Assembly: GCA_038213135.1 (NCBI GenBank)
Contig: JBBQTQ010000084.1
Location: forward strand, 1 to 11,434
Reading direction: 5' to 3'
DNA length: 11,434 nt
DNA from: JBBQTQ01 sp038213135
GTDB lineage: Bacteria; Actinomycetota; Thermoleophilia; Gaiellales; Gaiellaceae
Made by a program: the position numbers and the translations under genes
Shown: positions 5,674 to 11,434 of the stretch, one piece after another
How the letters are laid out: each line of letters starts with the position of its first letter
Position numbering within the stretch: position 1 is the first letter of the stretch
The notes under the pieces: model-generated
What the model saw: the letters and a program-made list of their open reading frames with translations, nothing else
The model's database searches: none
Told to the model about the DNA's origin: nothing

Positions 5674-7023
5674 ATGGCCCGGGTGGAGACGCAGGTCGAG
5701 GAGCTGCCGGAGAACAAGGTCCGGCTGACCGTCGAGGTCGGGAGTCACGACGTCCAGCACGCGATCGACCACGCGGCCTCCGATCTCGCCGGCACGCTGA
5801 AGATCCCCGGGTTCCGGAAGGGAAAGGTGCCGCTGCAGGTCCTCTACGCGCGCGTGGGCAAGGAGCGGGTCTACGCCGAGGCGGTCGAGAGCCACATCGC
5901 CGGCTGGTTCCGCAACGCGGCCGTCTCGACGCGCATTCGCCCGGTCGCGCGTCCCGAATACGACTACGAGCTGCCGACCTCGCCCGAGGCCAGCTTCCGG
6001 TTCCGCGCCACGGTCGCCGTCCAGCCGAAGATCGAACCGGCCGACTGGACGACGCTCGAGGTGCCGAAGGCCGAGCCCGAAGTGCCGGCCGAGCTCGTCG
6101 ACCAAGAGCTCGAGAGCCTGCGCGACGACGTCGCCGAGCTGACCCCCGTCGAAGGTCGCCCCGCGCGCGCGGGAGACACCGTGGTCGTCGACCTCCGCAG
6201 CCCCTCAGGCGAGTCGCACCGCGACTACGTCGTCGAGCTCGGCTCGGGCCGCCTCGTCGACGAGATCGAAGTGACCCTCGACGGCATGTCCGCGGGCGAG
6301 ACGAAGGAGGTCTCCTACGAGCTGGCGGACGAATCGACCTCGCTGGTCGAGGTGACGCTCAAGGAGCTGAAGGAGAAGGTGCTGCCGCCGCTCGACGACG
6401 AGTTGGCGAAGGCCGCGAGCGAGTTCGACACGCTCGCGGAGCTGCGCGGCGACATCGAGTCGCGGCTACGCGAGCAGCTCTCCGAGGAGATCGAGAGCGA
6501 GTTCCGCGGCGCCGCCGTCGACCGGCTCGCGGAGGCGTCGAGAGTGAACCCTTCCGGCCCGCTCGTCGAGTCGCGCGCCAATGAGCTGCTCGCCGGCCTT
6601 GTCCGCTCGCTCGAGCGTCGGGGCATCTCGCCGGACACCTATCTTCAGTTGACGAACACCTCGGTCGAGCAGCTGCAGGAGCGTCTGCGCGCCGAGGCCG
6701 CGCGCGCGGTCGCCCGCGAGCTCGTGCTCGAGGCGGTCGCCGACAAGCTCGGCATCCAGGTTTCCGACGACGAGTTGCGCGCGTTCATCCGCGAGCAGGC
6801 CGAGGACGCCGAAGAGGGCGTGGACGCCGTCGTCGAGCGGATCTGGGAGAGCGGCCGCCACGAGGATCTCCGCGAAGATCTCCGCTTGCGGCGCGCTCTC
6901 GACAGGATCGTGGCCGAGGTGAAGCCGATTCCGGTCGAGCTCGCCCGCGCCCGCGAGAAGCTCTGGACACCGGAGCAGGAGAAGGCCCCGACAGATACGA
7001 ACATCTGGACCCCAGGACAGTGA
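5674..7023 (+). CDS. tig: Trigger factor, ribosome-associated chaperone
   Basis: A 449-residue ATP-independent chaperone that binds the ribosome exit tunnel and shields nascent chains. The N-terminal ribosome-binding domain carries the signature IPGFRKGKVP (residues 44-53). A short FKBP-like segment follows at about 150-235 (ARAGDTVVVDL ... YVVELGSGRLVDEIEVTLDG). It appears trimmed and lacks the usual F-x-GG and GFE residues, so prolyl isomerase activity is doubtful. The rest is the long helical C-terminal chaperone domain. The tail carries two copies of a short motif, LWTPEQ and IWTPGQ. The gene is the first of a tig-clpP-clpX cluster, a conserved bacterial arrangement. No strong ribosome binding site precedes the ATG; the start is chosen by homology of the N-terminus. 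Confidence 0.95.
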   Translation: MARVETQVEELPENKVRLTVEVGSHDVQHAIDHAASDLAGTLKIPGFRKGKVPLQVLYARVGKERVYAEAVESHIAGWFRNAAVSTRIRPVARPEYDYELPTSPEASFRFRATVAVQPKIEPADWTTLEVPKAEPEVPAELVDQELESLRDDVAELTPVEGRPARAGDTVVVDLRSPSGESHRDYVVELGSGRLVDEIEVTLDGMSAGETKEVSYELADESTSLVEVTLKELKEKVLPPLDDELAKAASEFDTLAELRGDIESRLREQLSEEIESEFRGAAVDRLAEASRVNPSGPLVESRANELLAGLVRSLERRGISPDTYLQLTNTSVEQLQERLRAEAARAVARELVLEAVADKLGIQVSDDELRAFIREQAEDAEEGVDAVVERIWESGRHEDLREDLRLRRALDRIVAEVKPIPVELARAREKLWTPEQEKAPTDTNIWTPGQ

Positions 7024-7037
7024 GGGAGGAGCGCAGC

Positions 7038-7106
7038 ATGACGTACATCTCGCCAACCCCAGGACCGCGTGCCAGGATTCATCCTGGCTCGCACGTGGTG
7101 CAATGA
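7038..7106 (+). CDS. Candidate 22-residue leader ORF overlapping the clpP start
   Basis: GGGAGGAG at 7024-7031 lies six bases before an ATG at 7038, a far better ribosome binding site than any in front of clpP. The frame gives 22 residues, starting MTYISPTPGPR, and ends with TGA at 7104-7106. That stop overlaps the clpP ATG (7103-7105) in an ATGA arrangement typical of translational coupling. The inverted repeat GCCAGGAT/ATCCTGGC lies inside it. I infer a leader peptide that delivers ribosomes to clpP. It is short, so chance cannot be excluded. Confidence 0.45.
   Translation: MTYISPTPGPRARIHPGSHVVQ
7071..7088 (+). promoter_or_regulatory. Hairpin in the clpP leader
   Basis: GCCAGGAT (7071-7078) is followed after two bases by its exact reverse complement ATCCTGGC (7081-7088). 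In RNA this gives a seven-base-pair stem with a UUCA loop that ends 14 bases before the clpP ATG. It may limit ribosome access or reinitiation at clpP. A ribosome translating the 22-codon ORF would open it. Confidence 0.5.
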
Positions 7107-7693
7107 GTCCCCTGATTCCCATGGTTGTCGAGCAGACCTCGCGAGGCGAGCGCGCGTTCGACATCTACTCGCGGCTGCTGAACGAGCGCATCATCTTCCT
7201 CGGCACGCCCATCGACGACCAGATCGCGAACCTCGTGATCGCCCAGTTGCTCCACCTCGAGTCCGAGGATCCGGACAAGGACATCCGGATCTACATCAAC
7301 TCTCCGGGCGGCGACGTCTACGCCGGTCTCGCGATCTACGACACGATGGCGTACATCAAGCCGGACGTCTCGACGATCTGCGTCGGGATCGCGATGTCGA
7401 TGGGCGCGGTGCTGCTAGCAGGCGGCACGAAGGGAAAGCGGCTGGCGCTGCCGAACTCCAAGATCCTGATCCACCAGATCTGGTCGCCCTACGGCCCGGG
7501 CGGGCAGGCAGCAGACATCGAGCGGCGCGCGCGGGAGACCATCAACCTCAAGCGCCGGATCGAGGAGATCATCGCCGAGGACACGGGCCAGGATCTGGAA
7601 AAGGTGGCAAAGGACACCGACCGCGACTACTTCATGACCTCGAAGGAAGCCGTGGAGTACGGCATCATCGATCGCATCCTCGAACACCGTTAG
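7103..7693 (+). CDS. clpP: ATP-dependent Clp protease proteolytic subunit
   Basis: A 196-residue serine peptidase subunit that forms the barrel-shaped chamber used with ClpX or other Clp ATPases. The catalytic Ser99 is in GIAMSMGAVLL, His124 in ILIHQIW, and Asp175 in DTDRDYFMTSKEA. The N-terminus (IPMVVEQTSRGERAFDIYSRLL) and YINSPGGDVYAGLAIYDTM are typical. Compared with my recollection of Bacillus ClpP, the segment after His124 is two residues longer and unusual (IWSPYGPGGQ in place of PLGGAQGQ). The ATG at 7103 lacks its own ribosome binding site and overlaps the stop of the short upstream ORF. No other start codon exists upstream in frame, and ATG 7121 is the only close alternative. clpX follows after 60 bases. 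Confidence 0.96.
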   Translation: MSPLIPMVVEQTSRGERAFDIYSRLLNERIIFLGTPIDDQIANLVIAQLLHLESEDPDKDIRIYINSPGGDVYAGLAIYDTMAYIKPDVSTICVGIAMSMGAVLLAGGTKGKRLALPNSKILIHQIWSPYGPGGQAADIERRARETINLKRRIEEIIAEDTGQDLEKVAKDTDRDYFMTSKEAVEYGIIDRILEHR

Positions 7694-7753
7694 AGGGGTT
7701 TTCGAGGCCCGGGATAGCCAAGTAACCGAATCCGAGGTACAACGAGACGAGAC

Positions 7754-9028
7754 ATGGCGAGGGCGAGCGACGGCAACGAGCAACTGCTGTGCTCTTTCTG
7801 CGGAAAGAGCCAGCGCCAGGTCAAGAAGCTGATCGCCGGTCCCGGCGTCTACATCTGCGACGAGTGCATCGATCTCTGTAACGAGATCATCGACGAGGAG
7901 CTGACCGCTCCGAGTCATCTCGACCTCGACAACCTGCCGCGCCCGATGGAGATCTACGACCTCCTGAACGAGTACGTGGTCAGCCAGGAGGAGGCGAAGC
8001 GGACACTCTCGGTCGCCGTCTACAACCACTACAAGCGCGTCCAGATGGGCACCGAGGACGGGGAGGTCGAGCTCCAGAAGTCGAACATCCTCCTGCTCGG
8101 CCCGACCGGTTGCGGCAAGACCCATCTCGCGCAGACGCTCGCGCGGATCCTCAACGTCCCGTTCGCAATCGCCGACGCGACAGCGCTGACTGAGGCCGGC
8201 TACGTCGGCGAAGACGTCGAGAACATCCTCCTGAAGCTGATCCAGGCCGCCGACTTCGACATCAAGAAGGCGGAGACCGGGATCATCTACATCGACGAGG
8301 TCGACAAGATCGCGCGCAAGGCGGACAACCCGTCGATCACGCGCGACGTGTCGGGCGAGGGCGTGCAGCAGGCGCTCCTGAAGATTCTCGAGGGGACGGT
8401 TGCCTCGGTGCCGCCGCAGGGCGGCCGCAAGCACCCGCACCAGGAGTTCCTCTCGATCGACACCACCAACATCCTCTTCATCTGCGGCGGCGCCTTCGCT
8501 GGGCTGGAGAAGATCATCAGCCGCCGGATCGGCAAGAACTCGGTCGGCTTCGGTGCCGAGGTGCACTCGAAGCACTCGGACGAGAACGCGGAGATGCTCA
8601 GCGAGGTCATGCCCGAGGACCTGCTCGGCTACGGGCTGATCCCGGAGTTCATCGGCAGGCTGCCGGTCGTCTCGGCCGTGCACCAGTTGCGCCGCGAGGA
8701 CCTCGTCAAGATCCTGACCGAGCCGAAGAACGCGCTCGTGAAGCAGTACCAGCGCTTCTTCAACTACGACACGATCGAGCTGGTGTTCACCGACGACGCC
8801 CTCTGGGAGATCTCGGAGCACGCCCTGGCCCGCGAGACCGGTGCTCGTGGCCTGCGCTCGATCATCGAGAGCGCGCTGCTCGACGTGATGTTTGAGCTCC
8901 CGTCGCGCAAGGACGTCTCCAAGTGCGTGATCACCAAGGAGACGATCTCGAAGGGCCTCAAGCCGACGCTCGTCACGAGCGGCGTTGGCGCAGGCGAGCT
9001 CGAAGAGCTCGCCGAAGAGTCCGCTTAG
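7754..9028 (+). CDS. clpX: ATP-dependent Clp protease ATP-binding subunit ClpX
   Basis: A 424-residue AAA+ unfoldase that recognises tagged substrates and threads them into ClpP. The N-terminal zinc-binding domain has Cys13, Cys16, Cys35 and Cys38. Walker A is GPTGCGKT (116-123, Lys122). The pore motif is GYVGEDVEN. Walker B is IIYIDEVDKIA with Asp181 and Glu182. RRIGKNSVGFGAEV is the ClpP-docking loop, here VGF in place of the enterobacterial IGF. Sensor and arginine residues lie in LIPEFIGRLP and ETGARGLRSI. The length is normal for ClpX. It lies 60 bases behind clpP on the same strand, so the pair is probably co-transcribed. The ribosome binding site before the ATG is weak and purine-rich. 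The gene ends before the hairpin at 9062-9091. Confidence 0.97.
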   Translation: MARASDGNEQLLCSFCGKSQRQVKKLIAGPGVYICDECIDLCNEIIDEELTAPSHLDLDNLPRPMEIYDLLNEYVVSQEEAKRTLSVAVYNHYKRVQMGTEDGEVELQKSNILLLGPTGCGKTHLAQTLARILNVPFAIADATALTEAGYVGEDVENILLKLIQAADFDIKKAETGIIYIDEVDKIARKADNPSITRDVSGEGVQQALLKILEGTVASVPPQGGRKHPHQEFLSIDTTNILFICGGAFAGLEKIISRRIGKNSVGFGAEVHSKHSDENAEMLSEVMPEDLLGYGLIPEFIGRLPVVSAVHQLRREDLVKILTEPKNALVKQYQRFFNYDTIELVFTDDALWEISEHALARETGARGLRSIIESALLDVMFELPSRKDVSKCVITKETISKGLKPTLVTSGVGAGELEELAEESA

Positions 9029-9061
9029 AGACCTCCGAGACCGTCTAGGTCAGCTGAGACC

Positions 9062-9091
9062 GAGGGACAGGCCTCTCGAGGCCTGTCCCTC
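9062..9091. terminator. 14-base palindromic hairpin between clpX and the convergent gene
   Basis: GAGGGACAGGCCTC (9062-9075) is followed after two bases by GAGGCCTGTCCCTC (9078-9091), a perfect inverted repeat. The first 13 bases match the hairpin at 1449-1481, and the flanks share ACC before and CAC after the stem. It sits between convergent gene ends, so a bidirectional terminator role is likely, although no T run follows. Nine-base direct repeats flank it at 9044-9052 and 9101-9109. Confidence 0.6.
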
Positions 9092-9136
9092 ACCCCACCT
9101 TCTAGGTCAACGAACCGTACGCCACGGCGGCACCGC

Positions 9137-9445
9137 TCATCCCCTGAGGCCGATGGCGAGCGCGAGGACCGCGAGCGCGACCGTGGCAACCGCCGAAGCA
9201 GCAAGGGCAAGAGGAGCGCCGGCTCGATGACGCGTGAAGCGGAACGTTGCCGCGGCCGCCCAGCCGACCGTGATGATCGCGGCCAAGGTCAGAACGACAA
9301 AAACATCACCGTACGACCCTCCACCCGCAACAGCGAGCTGGATAGCCACTCCGGTCAGCCCAGCGGCGACGCCGAGAATCGACAGAGCAACGACGAGCGA
9401 CCTCCGGAGCATGTGCTTGCGCTTGGAGGGCTCGGCCCAATGCAC
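9137..9445 (-). CDS. Small membrane protein of unknown function
   Basis: A 102-residue protein with a short basic N-terminus (EPSKRKHMLRR) and three predicted membrane helices at about 16-40, 46-66 and 79-100. There are no cysteines and no recognisable motif. A GTG at 9445 gives this length; an ATG at 9412 would give 91 residues and keep all helices. Neither start has a strong ribosome binding site. The gene lies 18 bases behind the secreted-protein gene at 9464-10327 on the same strand and is probably its operon partner. It may anchor or assist that protein, but no direct evidence shows it. Confidence 0.6.
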   Translation of the reverse strand: MHWAEPSKRKHMLRRSLVVALSILGVAAGLTGVAIQLAVAGGGSYGDVFVVLTLAAIITVGWAAAATFRFTRHRAGAPLALAASAVATVALAVLALAIGLRG

Positions 9446-9463
9446 CGTTGCAGTCTCGCTTCT

Positions 9464-10327
9464 CTAGAGCTTGTGCAAACTGAGCGCGAGCGCCTTCCAG
9501 ACGCTGTCAAGGGGCGCAGCAGTCGTCGAGACGCTGATGTAGACCGTGCCTAAATGCATCACAAGTTGGTAGGGGTTGACCTTCACGATTCCGGGCGCGA
9601 TGACGGTTGGAACCGTGCCATCGTCGTTGGGAGCCTTGTTTGCGATCAACTGTGCGTCGGCGTTGCCCCAGCCGCTGGAAGCGTCGGCGATATTGATCAC
9701 GATCTCATCGTCGTTCTCGGCGCCGAACCGGGAGGGATCCAGGCTGTAGACGAGTGTCGCCACCGGGCCCGAATTCGTTTGCCGGAACGTGTTGCTCACG
9801 GTCATCAGATATGCGTCGACGAGGCGATGACCGAGCAACGAGCCCTCGGCGCCAACGACGGGGAACGGCACCGAGTGTGCGAGGGCGCTCGGATTCGCGC
9901 CGAAGTCCTGCACGTCCGTGAACGTCACCGGGGGCGCTGGAACATCCGACGGGGCGGGAGCCGCGGCCGCGACCCGAACGACGCGGGCTGATTGCAGAGC
10001 CCGGACGGCCTCCGGTCGAGTCACCAGGAACCGCTGCTCGATCACATGCCAAGGGCGGGTCTCGTTCAGATATCGGATCCGTTCGAAGACCTTGTGCTGT
10101 GTGCTGAAAGTGAGCGTGTTGCCACCAACGGTGAGGACGTCGGTGCTCCCCGGACGAGCGACAGCAATCCCAGTCGAGATCTGCCACACCACGATCGCCT
10201 GGTGCGCCCGGTTCAGGAACGTGTGTGCTTCGATCGTGCCGCCAGGCAGTCGTCCCGAGGACGAGCTCACGAGCACGAGCACGGCTGTGAAAGCAAACGT
10301 CCCGATCAGAATTCGAGTAGCACGCAT
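9464..10327 (-). CDS. Secreted protein of unknown function
   Basis: A 287-residue protein with an N-terminal signal sequence or anchor (MRATRILIGTFAFTAVLVLV followed by SSSSG) and an extracytoplasmic remainder. An Ala/Pro-rich linker (VAAAAPAPSDVPAPP, about residues 120-135) separates two parts. The N-terminal part is rich in beta-type sequence with aromatic residues (QAIVVWQ, RPWHVIEQRFLV). The C-terminal part contains RLVDAYLMTVSNTFRQ and ends YISVSTTAAPLDSVWKALA. I saw no cysteine and no known motif. The ATG at 10327 is chosen because GCGAGG lies six bases upstream and a signal sequence follows directly; the frame is open further up to 10399, but that would overlap the gene before it. It sits 22 bases behind the broken secreted gene and 18 bases before the small membrane gene. 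Confidence 0.7.
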   Translation of the reverse strand: MRATRILIGTFAFTAVLVLVSSSSGRLPGGTIEAHTFLNRAHQAIVVWQISTGIAVARPGSTDVLTVGGNTLTFSTQHKVFERIRYLNETRPWHVIEQRFLVTRPEAVRALQSARVVRVAAAAPAPSDVPAPPVTFTDVQDFGANPSALAHSVPFPVVGAEGSLLGHRLVDAYLMTVSNTFRQTNSGPVATLVYSLDPSRFGAENDDEIVINIADASSGWGNADAQLIANKAPNDDGTVPTVIAPGIVKVNPYQLVMHLGTVYISVSTTAAPLDSVWKALALSLHKL

Positions 10328-10349
10328 CGTGAGCCTCGCTTCCTGTGAC

Positions 10350-11030
10350 CTACGGTCCCACCCAATCGAATTTTGCAACTCTCGTGAAGTCCATCTCATG
10401 CGTTACGCCGTCGTCGGGCACGACCTCGCCGCACTTGTTGAAGCTGGACGGGGCACGGTCATAGATCACATACCACGCCGGATACCGCCCGCTATAGAGG
10501 CCCGAGAGATACGCCGCAACCTGAATCGCGGAGTCCGTGAATTGATCCGCTGAGTGCCCGAATCCGCAGAGAAAGTCATGGTGTGCTGCCCCGGCGGGCC
10601 GGGTGCCGACGGCACTCATCCAATAGCGAACATGGTGACCCGACAAGACCGAATCGGTGGCGTAATCAGATTGATCTACGCAACCGCCATTCGTGCCGTA
10701 GTTGTAATACGAGCTACTGGAGCCGAGCCCCCCGTTCCAAAGCTTCCGCGACACGGCTGCCGCGGCGTATGCGCCGGTGCGGCCCTTCGTGTAGTCGAAG
10801 ACGGCGCCAGGCGCCCAGATCGGGTAGAAGGTCACTTTGAGATAGTCGACGAGGATGTTGACTGGATCTTCTCGTCCGCGGCAGCTCGAGTTGCCCGACG
10901 AGTACTACCCTCCCGCGGCTACCGATGAACCGGCAAGTACGACGGTCGCCCCGAGAAGCAGTGAGGCGCCGAGGAATTTCGATCGGAATCTGGTTGACGC
11001 AGGACCTGGGCTAATTTTCCGATGTAGCAA
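10350..11030 (-). pseudogene. Secreted protein gene interrupted by an in-frame TAG
   Basis: A single frame runs from a TTG at 11030 to a TAG at 10350-10352 (226 codons) with one internal stop, TAG at 10905-10907 (codon 42). The TTG has a perfect AGGAGG six bases upstream and a plausible promoter. Codons 18-41 encode a classical signal peptide (KFLGASLLLGATVVLAGSSV, then AAGG), so the stop falls exactly after the expected cleavage site. The frame then resumes as YSSGNSSCRGREDPVNILV and so on. Four cysteines (50, 117, 155, 200) suggest two disulfides, and Cys50 lies before the first possible restart (GTG at 10835). Motifs such as EDPVNIL, GHHVRYW and AAHHDF recall LssY C-terminal-type domains, but this is weak. 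It may be a recent nonsense mutation (CAG to TAG, for example), a sequencing error, or readthrough. Confidence 0.65.
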
Positions 11031-11066
11031 GTGTCGCCTCCTGACGCCGAGGACTCAGGCGGGACG

Positions 11067-11095
11067 ACTGTATGCCATCAGGAGACGCCGCACAA
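11067..11095 (-). promoter_or_regulatory. Candidate promoter of the TTG-started secreted gene
   Basis: On the minus strand TTGTGC (11095-11090) and TACAGT (11072-11067) are separated by exactly 17 bases. The start of transcription would be near 11059, giving a leader of about 28 bases that contains the AGGAGG at 11042-11037. The palindrome ACAATTGT (11092-11099) overlaps the -35 box and could be an operator. Confidence 0.4.
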
Positions 11096-11104
11096 TTGTC
11101 CAAA

Positions 11105-11141
11105 AGGGACACGGCGGGAGTCTGACCCCGGCCGTGTCCCT
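11105..11141 (-). terminator. Intrinsic terminator of the right-edge minus-strand gene
   Basis: AGGGACACGGC (11105-11115) pairs perfectly with GCCGTGTCCCT (11131-11141), an 11-base-pair stem. Read on the minus strand it begins six bases after the stop codon at 11147-11149 and is followed by a short T run (plus-strand AAAA at 11102-11105). The loop contains GGGGTCAGACTCCC on the minus strand, related to the palindrome at 4764-4780. Confidence 0.65.
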
Positions 11142-11146
11142 CCGAG

Positions 11147-11434
11147 TCAGGGCAGGTTCGGGAGCGCCGGCAGCGACGTGCCAGGAGACGCGGTGCCCGC
11201 CGCCGTGGTGATCGTCCCGAGCACGGCCCCGAGCAGACTCTTGGACGTGTCGCAGACGAACGGCGCCTGGTAGGCGTCGGCCTGCGCGCGGGTGAGGATG
11301 TCCCGTTCGTCGTGGAACTTCGCGACGGCGGTCCCGGTGTTGATGGGTCAGGCTGTGACGAGGGTAGCGGCCTCCTCGGTCGGGGACGGGACGGTCGTGC
11401 GGGCGAGGTCGTGTTCGATCGCGACGGCGAGGGT
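11147..11434 (-). pseudogene. 3' part of a gene of unknown function with an in-frame TGA, cut by the window edge
   Basis: One minus-strand frame enters from the right edge and ends at TGA 11147-11149 (95 codons visible before it). Every part of it has the strong G/C third-position preference of coding DNA. A single in-frame TGA lies at 11348-11350, between TEEAATLVTA and PINTGTAVAKFHDERD. No start codon with a ribosome binding site follows that stop, so the downstream part looks like the continuation of the same protein, for example with CGA changed to TGA. The tail (QAPFVCDTSKSLL, then an Ala/Thr/Gly/Pro-rich end) matches nothing I recognise. An intrinsic terminator follows directly, which supports this being a real gene end. 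Confidence 0.55.

Noticed and set aside
5151..5717. An upstream extension of the small secreted protein frame to 5717
   Set aside because: It would run through the 5138-5626 secreted gene in another frame and remove the signal peptide from the N-terminus.
7415..8821. A 468-codon open frame on the minus strand opposite clpP and clpX
   Set aside because: It runs antisense to two conserved genes and its composition (Leu/Val/Asp/Arg-rich) is that of a complement-strand shadow.
10328..10399. A 24-residue extension of the secreted protein gene up to 10399
   Set aside because: It overlaps the preceding gene and hides the signal peptide; ATG 10327 has a better ribosome binding site.

Overview
The window is high-GC bacterial DNA with short intergenic gaps, strong G/C preference at third codon positions, GTG and TTG starts next to ATG, and a tig-clpP-clpX cluster. 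I infer a soil-type actinobacterium, perhaps of the class Thermoleophilia; there is no rRNA here to prove it. Left edge to 1.5 kb: the N-terminal third of an osmoprotectant-type ABC ATPase (minus strand, cut by the edge) diverges from a secreted substrate-binding protein. The permease genes presumably lie beyond the left edge.

1.5-4.4 kb: a large membrane histidine kinase (DUF4118-like membrane region, two GAF domains, PAS, HisKA, HATPase) is read on the minus strand, with no response regulator in view. It diverges from a small cupin gene that looks leaderless. 4.4-4.8 kb: about 270 bases without a protein gene hold two strong inverted repeats (possibly an unrecognised structured RNA), followed by tRNA-Leu(UAG). 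4.8-5.6 kb: two short secreted proteins of unknown function overlap on the minus strand.

5.7-9.0 kb: the proteostasis cluster tig-clpP-clpX on the plus strand (ribosome-bound chaperone, protease barrel and its unfoldase). The tig-clpP gap contains a 22-codon ORF with a strong ribosome binding site. Its TGA overlaps the clpP ATG, and an 8-base inverted repeat lies inside it.

9.1 kb to the right edge: minus-strand genes of unknown function with visibly lower GC. They are a small membrane protein, a secreted protein and a second secreted protein whose frame carries an in-frame TAG just after the signal peptide. At the edge is the 3' part of another gene, also broken by an in-frame TGA. This stretch looks like an accessory region, possibly decaying.

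Related palindromic hairpins sit at the convergent junctions near 1.46, 4.77 and 9.07 kb and behind the minus-strand gene near 11.12 kb. They probably act as terminators and form a dispersed repeat family.
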